Source: an uncultured Collinsella sp.
GTDB lineage: Bacteria > Actinomycetota > Coriobacteriia > Coriobacteriales > Coriobacteriaceae
Assembly (NCBI GenBank): GCA_900549085.1
Contig: URMO01000031.1
Coordinates: 1 to 22,053, forward strand
Direction: 5' to 3'
DNA: 22,053 nucleotides
The notes below the pieces were generated by a model, which did no database searches, had not been told where the DNA came from, and worked only from the letters and a program-made list of their open reading frames with translations. Below, in pieces: positions 7,324 to 14,354 of this stretch; within the stretch, counting starts at the first letter, position 1, and each line of letters begins with the position of its first letter. The translations under genes were made by a program, and so were the position numbers.

Positions 7324-7440
7324 ACCCAAACAAAAAGCGCCCTTACGACGGCCACCTTCAAAGTCCTACGGTGCCGCCACAAGAGCGCTTGCGCTGTCCC
7401 CATCCGGAGAAGGGGACGATATGTCAGGCGTATTGTAACC
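7324..7440 (-). promoter_or_regulatory. Leader with attenuator-like hairpins upstream of the B3/B4 gene
   Basis: Read on the minus strand, a -10-like TACAAT (7434-7439) is followed by a GTCCCC/GGGGAC hairpin, a small AGCG/CGCT hairpin, and a long interrupted stem (5' GCGC, CTT, GGCGG, ACC; 3' GGT, GCCGT, AAG, GCGC). This runs directly into TTTTTG, ending about 40 nt before the ribosome binding site. A terminator placed before a gene is typical of riboswitch or attenuation control. It does not match any riboswitch class that I can recognise, and it lacks the conserved T-box bulge and Stem I motifs. Confidence 0.55.
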
Positions 7441-7458
7441 TGAGTCATCCGCGCGAGC

Positions 7459-7499
7459 AAAACCACCACAAAGGTGCCTGTCCCCTTCGTGGTGGTTTT
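7459..7499 (-). terminator. Dispersed hairpin element, copy 4 (downstream of pckA)
   Basis: Sixteen-bp arms with one mismatch (CCTTCG instead of CCTTTG); loop TGCCTGTCC on plus, the inverted orientation shared with copy 2. It lies 15 nt past the pckA stop and ends in TTTT on the minus strand. Confidence 0.78.
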
Positions 7500-7514
7500 G
7501 GGTCTAAGGCGGCG

Positions 7515-9185
7515 CTAGCGGCGGAGTCCCAGCAACCCGCGGCCGCGATGACGGGCCTCGGCGGACACCTGGGCGTGCGGGCCGGCGGCTTTGACGGACT
7601 CGGGCAGGTGCGAGTACTTCTTCTCGAAGTTCTCCTCAAACATCACCGCCAGGTTGTGCGCAGCCTCGTCGTAGCGCGCGGTGCTCTGCCAGTACTGGCG
7701 CGGCACCAGGATGCCGTCGGGCACACCGTGGCACGTGGTGGGAATGTCGACGTTAAAGATATCGTCGTGCACGAACTCGCTGTCCTCGATGGTACCGTCG
7801 AGGGCGCGGGCCACCAGGGCGCGCGTGTATGCAAGCTCGATTCGATGGCCCACGCCATAACCGCCACCAATCCAGCCGGTGTTGACCAGATAGACGCGGG
7901 TGCGTCCGTCGGCGATACGCTCGCCGAGCATCTTGGCATAGACCATGGGATCGAGCGGCATAAACGGCTCGCCAAACAGCGAGGAGAACGTGGGCGTGGG
8001 CTCGGTGACGCCGACCTCGGTGCCGGGGATCTTGGCGGTGAAGCCCGTCACAAAGTGATACATGGCGGCATCGGCCGTCAGGCGCGAGATAGGCGGCAGC
8101 ACGCCAAAGGCATCGCAGGTCAAAAACAGCACGACGCTCGGGGTGGTGCCCATACCCTTGGTCCACGCGTTGGGGATATGCTCGACGGGGTAGGCCACGC
8201 GCGTGTTGTGCGTGATCGAGACATCATCATAGTTAGGCTTGCGATTCTCATCGAGCACCACGTTTTCGCAGATGGCGCCAAAGCGGACGGCGTTGAAGAT
8301 CTCGGGCTCATGGAACGCGTCCAGGCCCTCGCACTTGGCATAGCAGCCTCCCTCGATGTTGAAGATGCCCATGTCGGACCAGCCGTGCTCGTCGTCGCCG
8401 ATCAGCAGGCGCGTGGGGTTGGCCGAAAGCGTGGTCTTGCCCGTGCCGGAAAGGCCAAAGAACACGGCCGTCTCGTGCGTGACGGGATCCATGCTGGCCG
8501 AGCAGTGCATGGGTAGCACGTCGTCCTCGACGGGCAGTAGGTAATTCATGACGCTGAAGATGGACTTTTTGATTTCGCCGGAGTAACCGGTGCCGGCAAC
8601 CAGAATCACGCGCTCCTGGAAGTTAATGACCACGGCGGCGCTGGAGTTGAGGCCCTTAATGGCGGGATCGCACTGGTAGCCCGGCGCGGCGAGCACGCAG
8701 AAGTCCGGCTCGCCGGTGCGCGCGATTTCGCGGGCGAGCGGACGGGCGAGCATTTGCTTAATGAACAGCGCCTGGCTGGCACGCTCGCAGGCGACGAGCA
8801 GGCGACGCGTATGGTTGCGGTCGGTGCCGGCCATGCCGCGGGTGACGAACACGTCGCGCTCGTTGAGGTAGTCGACAATACCGGCCTTGATGGTCTCGTA
8901 GCTCTCGATCGAAAGAGGGCGGTTGACGGCGCCCCAGGCGATCTTGTCGTGAACATCGGGGGTGTCGACGATAAAGCGGTCATTGGGGGAACGGCCGGTG
9001 CGCTCCCCCGTCTCGATCACCAGCGCGCCGTTGGATGCCATGCGACCTTCTTCGCGGCGGATAGCGTACTCGACGAGCTCCGCGGCGGGTAGATCGACCA
9101 GCAGGCGGGGCTGATTCTCGGCGGGATCTTCGACCAGCGTAATACCAAAGTTGGACAGAACTTCTGCAGGGGTAACACCAGGCAT
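7515..9185 (-). CDS. pckA: Phosphoenolpyruvate carboxykinase (ATP)
   Basis: This cytoplasmic enzyme interconverts oxaloacetate plus ATP with PEP plus CO2 and ADP. In anaerobic fermenters it often runs toward oxaloacetate to feed succinate formation. Motifs of the ATP-dependent family are present: TGRSPNDRF in the N-terminal part, the P-loop GLSGTGKTT (K250) and LIGDDEHGW (G263 onward). The length of 556 residues is slightly above the usual 530-540, the excess being a basic C-terminal tail ending in GRGLLGLRR. The frame is open a further 38 codons up, but the ATG at 9185 has AGGAGG 4 nt before it and fits the family. It is a single-gene unit with a hairpin terminator after it and a perfect 16-bp palindrome upstream that may be an operator. 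Confidence 0.96.
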   Translation of the reverse strand: MPGVTPAEVLSNFGITLVEDPAENQPRLLVDLPAAELVEYAIRREEGRMASNGALVIETGERTGRSPNDRFIVDTPDVHDKIAWGAVNRPLSIESYETIKAGIVDYLNERDVFVTRGMAGTDRNHTRRLLVACERASQALFIKQMLARPLAREIARTGEPDFCVLAAPGYQCDPAIKGLNSSAAVVINFQERVILVAGTGYSGEIKKSIFSVMNYLLPVEDDVLPMHCSASMDPVTHETAVFFGLSGTGKTTLSANPTRLLIGDDEHGWSDMGIFNIEGGCYAKCEGLDAFHEPEIFNAVRFGAICENVVLDENRKPNYDDVSITHNTRVAYPVEHIPNAWTKGMGTTPSVVLFLTCDAFGVLPPISRLTADAAMYHFVTGFTAKIPGTEVGVTEPTPTFSSLFGEPFMPLDPMVYAKMLGERIADGRTRVYLVNTGWIGGGYGVGHRIELAYTRALVARALDGTIEDSEFVHDDIFNVDIPTTCHGVPDGILVPRQYWQSTARYDEAAHNLAVMFEENFEKKYSHLPESVKAAGPHAQVSAEARHRGRGLLGLRR

Positions 9186-9259
9186 GGGGCCTCCTTTAAA
9201 AACGCGACACATGGACGCGGCGCGCACTTTACTCACGTAAAGCCCGTTGTACCCGATAT

Positions 9260-9275
9260 GCAAAAACGTTTTTGC
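9260..9275. promoter_or_regulatory. Perfect palindrome upstream of pckA, candidate operator
   Basis: GCAAAAACGTTTTTGC is a perfect 16-bp palindrome with a central CG, 75-90 nt before the pckA start. A central CG with A-rich and T-rich half-sites is the style of LacI/GalR-family operators, although the spacing is longer than in PurR or cre sites. Regulator unknown. Confidence 0.45.
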
Positions 9276-9333
9276 GGCAACGGCGAAGCGCCCGCCCAAC
9301 GGTCAAAAATCGCAGGCAAGCGGCCTGGTCATT

Positions 9334-9373
9334 GGGGACGCTCTTGAACAGGCAATAACCAAGGAGTGTCCCC
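9334..9373. repeat. GGGGAC...GTCCCC inverted repeat
   Basis: GGGGACGCTC pairs with GAGTGTCCCC (one G-T wobble), followed inward by TTG/CAA, with a loop of about 14 nt. A second GGAACGTCCC-like half lies just to the right (9390-9400). This looks like a degenerate palindromic intergenic element; no T tract is present. Confidence 0.5.
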
Positions 9374-9434
9374 AGATGCCGGAACATAAGGAACGTCCCT
9401 AAGTGCCGACTACTGAATGGCGCCGCCGACAATA

Positions 9435-9451
9435 TTGAACAACCTGTTCAA
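9435..9451. promoter_or_regulatory. TTGAACA-N3-TGTTCAA dyad, candidate operator for the flippase gene
   Basis: A perfect 7-bp inverted repeat with a 3-nt spacer ends 25 nt before the candidate -10 box, where a repressor could cover the -35 region. The GAAC...GTTC core is spaced by 5, not the 4 nt expected of a LexA box. Confidence 0.35.
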
Positions 9452-9476
9452 AAACACGAGCAAACGCCGTCGTGTC

Positions 9477-9482
9477 TATACT
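9477..9482 (+). promoter_or_regulatory. Candidate -10 box of the flippase gene
   Basis: TATACT matches the -10 consensus in 5 of 6 bases. It lies 28 nt before the TTG start, leaving a leader of about 20 nt. There is no clear -35. Confidence 0.4.
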
Positions 9483-9510
9483 AGAGCGCAGCAATAGAAA
9501 GGACTCCGCC

Positions 9511-11091
9511 TTGAGTAACACGCCCCTCGATAGCATCCGCCGCGCCATCGCCCGCCGCAATGGCGTCGCCGACCCCGCCGTAGCGAGCAGCGGCACCGCA
9601 AAGGCCCAGGGCGGACGCATCGAGAACGGCCTCTTCCCTGCCTCGCACACCGCCGAAGAGCTCGCGCGCATCCAGGAGCTGAGCCAGCGCAACGCCGGCG
9701 GGCCCGATAGCGGCCAGGCCACGCGCCGTCGTCGCGAGCGCGATCGCGAGCCCGGACCCATCCACCGCATGGTCAATGCCTGGTGGAACCGCCTGCTCGG
9801 AGCCGTCTACGGCGGCGGCTTCTCCACGCAAGAAGCCGAGTACGAAGATCATGCCACCCGTCGCGACTACCTTTGGAATACCCTGGGCACCGCCGTATGG
9901 GGCATGGCGTTTCCTCTGCTCACCATCGTGTCCACGCAGCTCGTGGGCGCCGAGGAAGCCGGCAAGTTCTCCATTGCGTTTGTCACCGGCACGCTCATCA
10001 TGATCGCGTGCAACTACGGCGTGCGCAATTTTCAGGTCTCGGACATCGACGAGAAGGCGTCCTTTGCCTCCTACCAGCTCAACCGCTGGCTTTGCGGAGC
10101 ATTCGCGCTGGCCTGCGGCCTTGCATACAGCAGTGCCCGCGGCTACGACGCGCAGATGGCAACGATCGGCCTGGGCGTCTACCTGTATAAGGTGATCGAC
10201 GGCGTGGCGGACGTGTACGAGGGCCGCCTGCAGCAGGCCGATAAACTCTACCTGGCCGGCATGAGCCAAACGCTGCGCTCCGTCGGCGTCATCGCGGTCT
10301 TTAGCGTGGCGCTGTTCCTTACGCGCAGCATGCCCATCGCGGCCATGGCCATGGGCGTCACCGCCATCGTCTCGCTCGTGCTGGTCACCGCGCCGCTGGC
10401 CCTGCTCGAAACCGAAAAATCGCGTCGCGTGAGTCTGCGCGAGGTCGGCCACCTGTTTGTCCAGTGCGCCCCGCTCTTTGGCGCACTGTTCCTGTTCAAC
10501 CTCATCGAGAGCATGCCCAAGTTTGTGATGGAAGGCACGCTGGCCTACAAATATCAGCTGTACTTTAATGCCCTGTTCTTTCCGGCGCAGGCTATTTTGC
10601 TGAGCATTGGATTTGTCTATAAACCGCAGCTTTTGCGTCTGTCGAGCATTTGGGCGAACCCGCGCAAACGCCGCCGTTTTGACTTAATTATTGTCGCCGT
10701 CATGGCGCTGATCGTGGTCATCACCGGCGCATGCGCCGCGTTTATGGAAGGCCCTGGCATCCCCATCATGAGCTTTATGTACGGCCTCAGCTTTGAGCGC
10801 TACCGCACATTGGCGCTGCTGATGGTCGTCGCCGGCGGCGTAACCGCGGCCATCGACTTTATCTACGCCATCATCACGGTGCTGCGCCACGCTGGAGACG
10901 TCACCAAGATCTACCTGATCTGCTTCGCCGTGAGCGTGGTGCTCCCGGTGATCCTGATCAACCTGCTGGGTCTGATGGGTGCCGTCGTGAGCTACCTGGC
11001 TATCATGGCCCTACTGCTGGTGCTGCTGATAATCGAGTACGCCCACATCCGCCAGCGCATAGAACGAGCCCGCAACCCATACGGCGCCTAA
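9511..11091 (+). CDS. Wzx-like polysaccharide flippase (MOP superfamily membrane protein)
   Basis: This protein resembles lipopolysaccharide/oligosaccharide flippases that move lipid-linked glycan units across the cytoplasmic membrane. About 12-14 hydrophobic segments run from residue ~120 to ~515, including VWGMAFPLLTIVSTQLVG, GKFSIAFVTGTLIMIACNYGVRN and the C-terminal IYLICFAVSVVLPVILINLL. The GKFSIAF...G...FQVSD pattern is typical of polysaccharide biosynthesis proteins in Gram-positives. Residues 1 to about 118 are a hydrophilic, charged extension (ATRRRRERDREPG), which is unusual for the family. I place the start at the TTG at 9511, because AAGGA lies 7 nt before it and a -10 box overlaps the alternative GTG region at 9472. 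The protein is then 526 residues. There are no glycosyltransferase genes next to it, so the polymer served is unknown. Confidence 0.85.
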   Translation: MSNTPLDSIRRAIARRNGVADPAVASSGTAKAQGGRIENGLFPASHTAEELARIQELSQRNAGGPDSGQATRRRRERDREPGPIHRMVNAWWNRLLGAVYGGGFSTQEAEYEDHATRRDYLWNTLGTAVWGMAFPLLTIVSTQLVGAEEAGKFSIAFVTGTLIMIACNYGVRNFQVSDIDEKASFASYQLNRWLCGAFALACGLAYSSARGYDAQMATIGLGVYLYKVIDGVADVYEGRLQQADKLYLAGMSQTLRSVGVIAVFSVALFLTRSMPIAAMAMGVTAIVSLVLVTAPLALLETEKSRRVSLREVGHLFVQCAPLFGALFLFNLIESMPKFVMEGTLAYKYQLYFNALFFPAQAILLSIGFVYKPQLLRLSSIWANPRKRRRFDLIIVAVMALIVVITGACAAFMEGPGIPIMSFMYGLSFERYRTLALLMVVAGGVTAAIDFIYAIITVLRHAGDVTKIYLICFAVSVVLPVILINLLGLMGAVVSYLAIMALLLVLLIIEYAHIRQRIERARNPYGA

Positions 11092-11171
11092 TTAGCTGCC
11101 CCCGGTACCGGAATTTGCGATGGAATCACCCCGGCTGGGGTCTCGTTGCGGACGATTTGCGACACGCAGAA

Positions 11172-11294
11172 CTAAGTGAGTAGACTTTTGCCGAATCCCT
11201 GACCACACCGGCAAAACACAAGTCAATGACCTGCGGTTTTGTTGAGGCAAATTTGCCGGCTGCTCGGCATTTCCAAAAAAGACTACTCACTTAG
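11172..11294. repeat. 123-nt palindromic element with 12-bp terminal inverted repeats
   Basis: Terminal arms CTAAGTGAGTAG (11172-11183) and its exact complement (11283-11294) are extended by CTTTT/AAAAG. Nested inside are GCCGA/TCGGC (11190-11194 and 11264-11268) and CCGGCAAA/TTTGCCGG (11208-11215 and 11252-11259). The whole could fold as one long rod. There is no coding capacity and no clear target-site duplication. This fits a MITE-like or palindromic intergenic element. Confidence 0.65.
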
Positions 11295-11314
11295 CCAGCG
11301 GGCAGCCAAAAAAG

Positions 11315-11354
11315 AACCGCCGCGACGTCGTTTGACTCCGTTGCGACGGTTTTT
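11315..11354. terminator. Bidirectional terminator-like hairpin
   Basis: An 11-bp stem with one mismatch and one wobble (11315-11325 with 11341-11351) is followed by TTTTT on the plus strand and by TTCTTTTTT on the minus strand. It could stop transcription from both the flippase and the phosphatase gene, although it lies 224 and 124 nt from their stops. Confidence 0.6.
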
Positions 11355-11478
11355 CGAGCATTTTCGCGCTGCCGAGGACGCAGACACTCCTCATTTCTAG
11401 CGCTTACCGAGCAAGAAGGCGCTACTCTCCGAAAGTAGTCAAAAAAGCCCCGTCCCAAATTAGCTACCCTTTGCACCG

Positions 11479-12318
11479 TTATTCCCCGGGGCGAATATTT
11501 GCGTAGAACTCCGCCCCGTCGTCCAGGCGCAGGATGCCCACGCGGCCGAACTCGGAACCGGTGGCCGCCGCACAGTCGATATCGATGCGATCGGGCACGC
11601 CGGCGGTATCCTCGCCACCCAAGCGCACCATCCGCCCGCGGCCCGACTCCTCATCGAGCCCTGCCAGGCCGCCAACCTCGCAATAACGCCCCAGCGACAC
11701 CGTGGGCGTGTGGCCGCTCACCACGACCGGGCCCTTGCCCTCGGCAGAAAGCAGTCCCGTCGGAGCATCCCAGTAGCCGTGACGAATCCACAGCAAGTCA
11801 TCGGACGACTGCACGGCGAGCATTTGCTGCAGCAGCTCGCTATCGGCATCGACCGCTCCCCTGCCGTCGCCGCAATCGACACCATGATCAAGCAAAAACG
11901 CACGCGCCGCCTCGGTCTGAATGCCGGCGTGCACCAGCAGATACGGTCGCTCGGCAGTCTCGATCACCGCATAGAGCGGCAGGGCGGCAGCCCAGCGCAC
12001 CAGCTCCTCGTATGCCTCAAATTCCATTTCGTTGAGCTGCTGACGCGTGGTCCAACCGCCATTGATATCCCAGGTCTCGGCATCGAGCGGGTCCTGGCCA
12101 ATGATCGCGTCGAGCATAATCTGCTCGTGGTTGCCCTTAAGCACGCGAGCGTTGGGCAGCGACCGCACCAAGTTGATGACACCGACCGGATCGGGACCGC
12201 GGTCGATCATGTCGCCCAGCACATACAGCGTGTCGTCGGACGTCAGCGAGATCTTGGAAAGGGCCTCGTCCAGCGCGCGCACGTGCCCGTGAGCATCAGA
12301 TGTCACATAGATCGCCAT
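11479..12318 (-). CDS. PPP-type metallophosphatase (calcineurin-like serine/threonine phosphatase)
   Basis: This 279-residue protein carries the ordered metal-site motifs of the PPP metallophosphoesterase fold: SDAHGH at residues 7-12 (normally GDxHG), GDMIDRG at 35-41, GNHE at 62-65, a VHAG histidine near 129, and SGHTP near 200. This fits bacterial protein phosphatases related to PrpA/PrpE and bacteriophage lambda phosphatase, or a nucleotide hydrolase (ApaH-like) of the same fold; the substrate cannot be told apart here. AAAGG lies 6 nt before the ATG at 12318. A -10-like TACAAT on the minus strand lies at 12394-12399, followed by the palindrome AAGTTGAACTT (12372-12382). The gene is transcribed divergently from the antiporter gene. 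The first catalytic motif has Ser in place of Gly, a conservative change seen in relatives. Confidence 0.9.
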   Translation of the reverse strand: MAIYVTSDAHGHVRALDEALSKISLTSDDTLYVLGDMIDRGPDPVGVINLVRSLPNARVLKGNHEQIMLDAIIGQDPLDAETWDINGGWTTRQQLNEMEFEAYEELVRWAAALPLYAVIETAERPYLLVHAGIQTEAARAFLLDHGVDCGDGRGAVDADSELLQQMLAVQSSDDLLWIRHGYWDAPTGLLSAEGKGPVVVSGHTPTVSLGRYCEVGGLAGLDEESGRGRMVRLGGEDTAGVPDRIDIDCAAATGSEFGRVGILRLDDGAEFYANIRPGE

Positions 12319-12638
12319 GGAACGCCTTTCCCTGCATTACGGCCGAAGCCCGATGCCACGACTAAAACTTCAAGTTGAACTTAAACGTTACCCATTGTAC
12401 TCCGTTGCAATAAAGCTGGAAAGTGCCACCGCTGCCAACGGTCACAAGCGGCCGCCCGCACGCCCCGAAAACACCGCGCCACCAGCACCAACGCCCCAAC
12501 CAGCGCTTCCCGCGCACCTACCACGTGTCGAAAATACGAACGTCCACGGCTCGGCCCCATAAACCCACCATCTTTGGGTACAAATAACGACAGACAATTG
12601 ACCGTGCCACGCAAACCACCCAGGAGCGGACACTATCC
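12319..12638. other. Divergent intergenic region between phosphatase and antiporter genes
   Basis: This 320-nt gap contains a candidate minus-strand -10 (12394-12399) and the small palindrome AAGTTGAACTT (12372-12382), overlapped by TTCAAGTTGAA, which could be an operator. The remainder is C/A-rich with no recognisable gene. Confidence 0.5.
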
Positions 12639-14240
12639 ATGAACCAGATACTTCTTTTTATTGGCCTCGTCATCATTTTGTGCCTGACCATCAAACCCGT
12701 CGGCAAAAAGCTCCCCTTCCCCACCCTGCTCATCTTTATCGCGCTCGGCATGCTGTTGGGCGTCAACGGGCCGGCGCACATCGACTTTAGCGACTACGCG
12801 CTCACCGAAACCGTCTGCAGCACGGCGCTGCTGTTCATCATGTTCTACGGCGGCTTTAACACCAACATCGACCGCGCCAAGCCCGTCGCCATACCCGCAG
12901 TGCTGCTGAGCACCCTCGGCGTCGTCGCCACCGCCGGCATCACCGGCGCGTTTGCGCACTTCGCGCTGGGCTTCGACTGGATCGGCAGCCTGCTGCTAGG
13001 CTCGGTCGTGGCGTCGACCGATGCGGCGAGCGTCTTTAGCGTGCTGCGCGAACACAACCTGTCGCTGAGGGGCGGCACCGACTCGCTGCTCGAGGTCGAA
13101 TCGGGCTCCAACGACCCCGTCGCCTACATGCTCACCGCGGTGCTCTCGACCCTCGCGGCGGGCGGCAATATCGACATTCCCGTGCTACTAGCCAAGCAGA
13201 TCATCCTGGGCGTGGGGCTGGGCCTCGCCATCGGCTGGACATCCAGCCGCCTGATTGAACGCGCACACGCAACGGCCGAGGGCGCGCAGACTATCTTTTT
13301 GTTCGCCGTGGCGATCGTCGCCTACGCGCTGCCGAGCTATCTGGGCGGCAACGGCTTTTTGGCCGTATACCTGGCAGGCATTGTACTGGGTGCGAGCGAC
13401 ATCACCGGCAAGGTCGAGATGGCGCACTTTTTTGGCACCCTTACCGAGATGGCCGAGATGACCATCTTCTTTTTGCTCGGCCTGCTCGTCACGCCCGCAC
13501 GCCTACCGCAAATGCTGTTACCCGGTCTGGCGCTCATGGCGTTTATGCTCTTTGCGAGCCGCCCCGTCGCCGTCGGCCTGCTGTTGGCGCCCTTTAAGAC
13601 CAATCCTCGCCAAGTCGCACTCGTAAGCTGGGCGGGCCTGCGCGGCGCGGCTTCGGTCGTATTCAGCCTCTTTGCCGTGGTGGTCGGTGTTCCCGGTGGG
13701 CACGATCTGTTTGACCTGGTGTTTGTGATTGCCGTGTCGAGCATTGTGGTGCAGGGATCGCTGCTGCCGGCGGTGGCGAAAAAGCTCGACATGATCGACG
13801 CGGAAGGCGACGTGCGCCGCACGTTTAACGACTACCGCGACGAGGACGGCATGTCGTTCGTCAAGCTCAAGGTGGGCGCGGGTCATCCGTTTGTCGGACG
13901 CTCGCTCGCCGATATTGGCAGCGCGACGGACATGCTCGTGGTCCTGGTGCTGCGCGATGGCGCGCACCCGGTACTGCCAAACGGCGATACCGTCATCGAG
14001 GAAGGCGACCTGCTGGTTATGGCCGCGCCGACGTTTGAAGAGCGTGCCGAGGTAACGCTGCGCGAAGTCACCGTGACGCCCCACGGTCGCCTGGCAGGAC
14101 TGCGCCTGCGCGATGTGCCGCAGGGCAAGCACCCGTTTATCGTGGTGATGCTCAAACGCGATGGCCAAACCATCATCCCCGACGGCAACACCCTCATATA
14201 CGCCGGCGACGAAGCCGTCATCGCCACGCTCGCGTCGTAG
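12639..14240 (+). CDS. CPA1 family Na+(K+)/H+ antiporter with two C-terminal RCK_C domains (CvrA/NhaP2-like)
   Basis: This 533-residue protein has an N-terminal membrane domain of about 12 segments (residues 1 to ~390) and a cytoplasmic tail. The conserved TDAA (T127, D128) and SGSNDP (N158, D159) motifs are the paired discontinuous-helix and ion-binding residues of CPA1 antiporters, so the protein should exchange Na+ or K+ for H+. From about residue 407 the tail has a first RCK_C/TrkA_C unit (KVGAGHPFVGRSLADI, EGDLLVMAA) and from about 478 a second (RLAGLRLRDVPQGKHPF, AGDEAVIATL). These regulatory domains bind ligands and gate the transporter. This plan fits NhaP2/CvrA-type K+/H+ antiporters. 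The ATG at 12639 has AGGAG at an unusually long 12 nt. It is a single gene, convergent with the defence locus. Confidence 0.9.
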   Translation: MNQILLFIGLVIILCLTIKPVGKKLPFPTLLIFIALGMLLGVNGPAHIDFSDYALTETVCSTALLFIMFYGGFNTNIDRAKPVAIPAVLLSTLGVVATAGITGAFAHFALGFDWIGSLLLGSVVASTDAASVFSVLREHNLSLRGGTDSLLEVESGSNDPVAYMLTAVLSTLAAGGNIDIPVLLAKQIILGVGLGLAIGWTSSRLIERAHATAEGAQTIFLFAVAIVAYALPSYLGGNGFLAVYLAGIVLGASDITGKVEMAHFFGTLTEMAEMTIFFLLGLLVTPARLPQMLLPGLALMAFMLFASRPVAVGLLLAPFKTNPRQVALVSWAGLRGAASVVFSLFAVVVGVPGGHDLFDLVFVIAVSSIVVQGSLLPAVAKKLDMIDAEGDVRRTFNDYRDEDGMSFVKLKVGAGHPFVGRSLADIGSATDMLVVLVLRDGAHPVLPNGDTVIEEGDLLVMAAPTFEERAEVTLREVTVTPHGRLAGLRLRDVPQGKHPFIVVMLKRDGQTIIPDGNTLIYAGDEAVIATLAS

Positions 14241-14256
14241 CCATCCCACCCATAAC

Positions 14257-14319
14257 TTGCGGTGAAATAAGGACTGAATAGGCCTTCTAGCAGCCTAAAC
14301 AGTCCCTATTTCACCGCAA
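14257..14319. repeat. 63-nt near-perfect hairpin between the antiporter and the BREX locus
   Basis: Twenty-bp arms (14257-14276 and 14300-14319, with one A/G difference) flank an inner TAGGC/GCCTA stem and a 9-nt loop. It is flanked by ATAA and TTAT, so the symmetry extends slightly further. It has no long T tract. It lies 16 nt past the antiporter stop and 35 nt past the stop of the last minus-strand gene, at the edge of the defence locus. Confidence 0.75.
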
Positions 14320-14354
14320 CTTATTGAGGGGATGGGGTTGAAGTTCAATCGCGG

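Larger units (their letters stand above)
9186..9510. other. Divergent intergenic region between pckA and the flippase gene
   Basis: This 325-nt gap between divergent genes contains a perfect palindrome nearer pckA (9260-9275), a GGGGAC...GTCCCC inverted repeat in the middle (9334-9373), and a dyad plus a -10 box nearer the flippase (9435-9482). No small gene was found. Confidence 0.65.
11092..11478. other. Intergenic region between convergent flippase and phosphatase genes
   Basis: This 387-nt gap holds an ACCCC/GGGGT hairpin near 11128, the 123-nt palindromic element (11172-11294) and a bidirectional terminator-like hairpin (11315-11354). No gene was found in it. Confidence 0.65.

Noticed and set aside
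7324..7440. T-box riboswitch for the B3/B4 gene
   Set aside because: A GGCGGCACCG word looks T-box-like, but the conserved UGGN bulge context and Stem I motifs are absent.
7284..7469. Sixty-one-codon minus-strand frame spanning the B3/B4 leader
   Set aside because: It runs through the leader hairpins with no ribosome binding site or similarity. The leader is better explained as non-coding.
4920..7499. CRISPR-like array from the repeated hairpins
   Set aside because: Copies are 400-1,600 nt apart, lie after separate genes and are perfect palindromes; there are no regular spacers or cas genes.
9437..9449. LexA box (GAAC-N-GTTC) upstream of the flippase
   Set aside because: The spacer is 5 nt, whereas the Gram-positive LexA site needs 4. 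It was kept only as a generic dyad.
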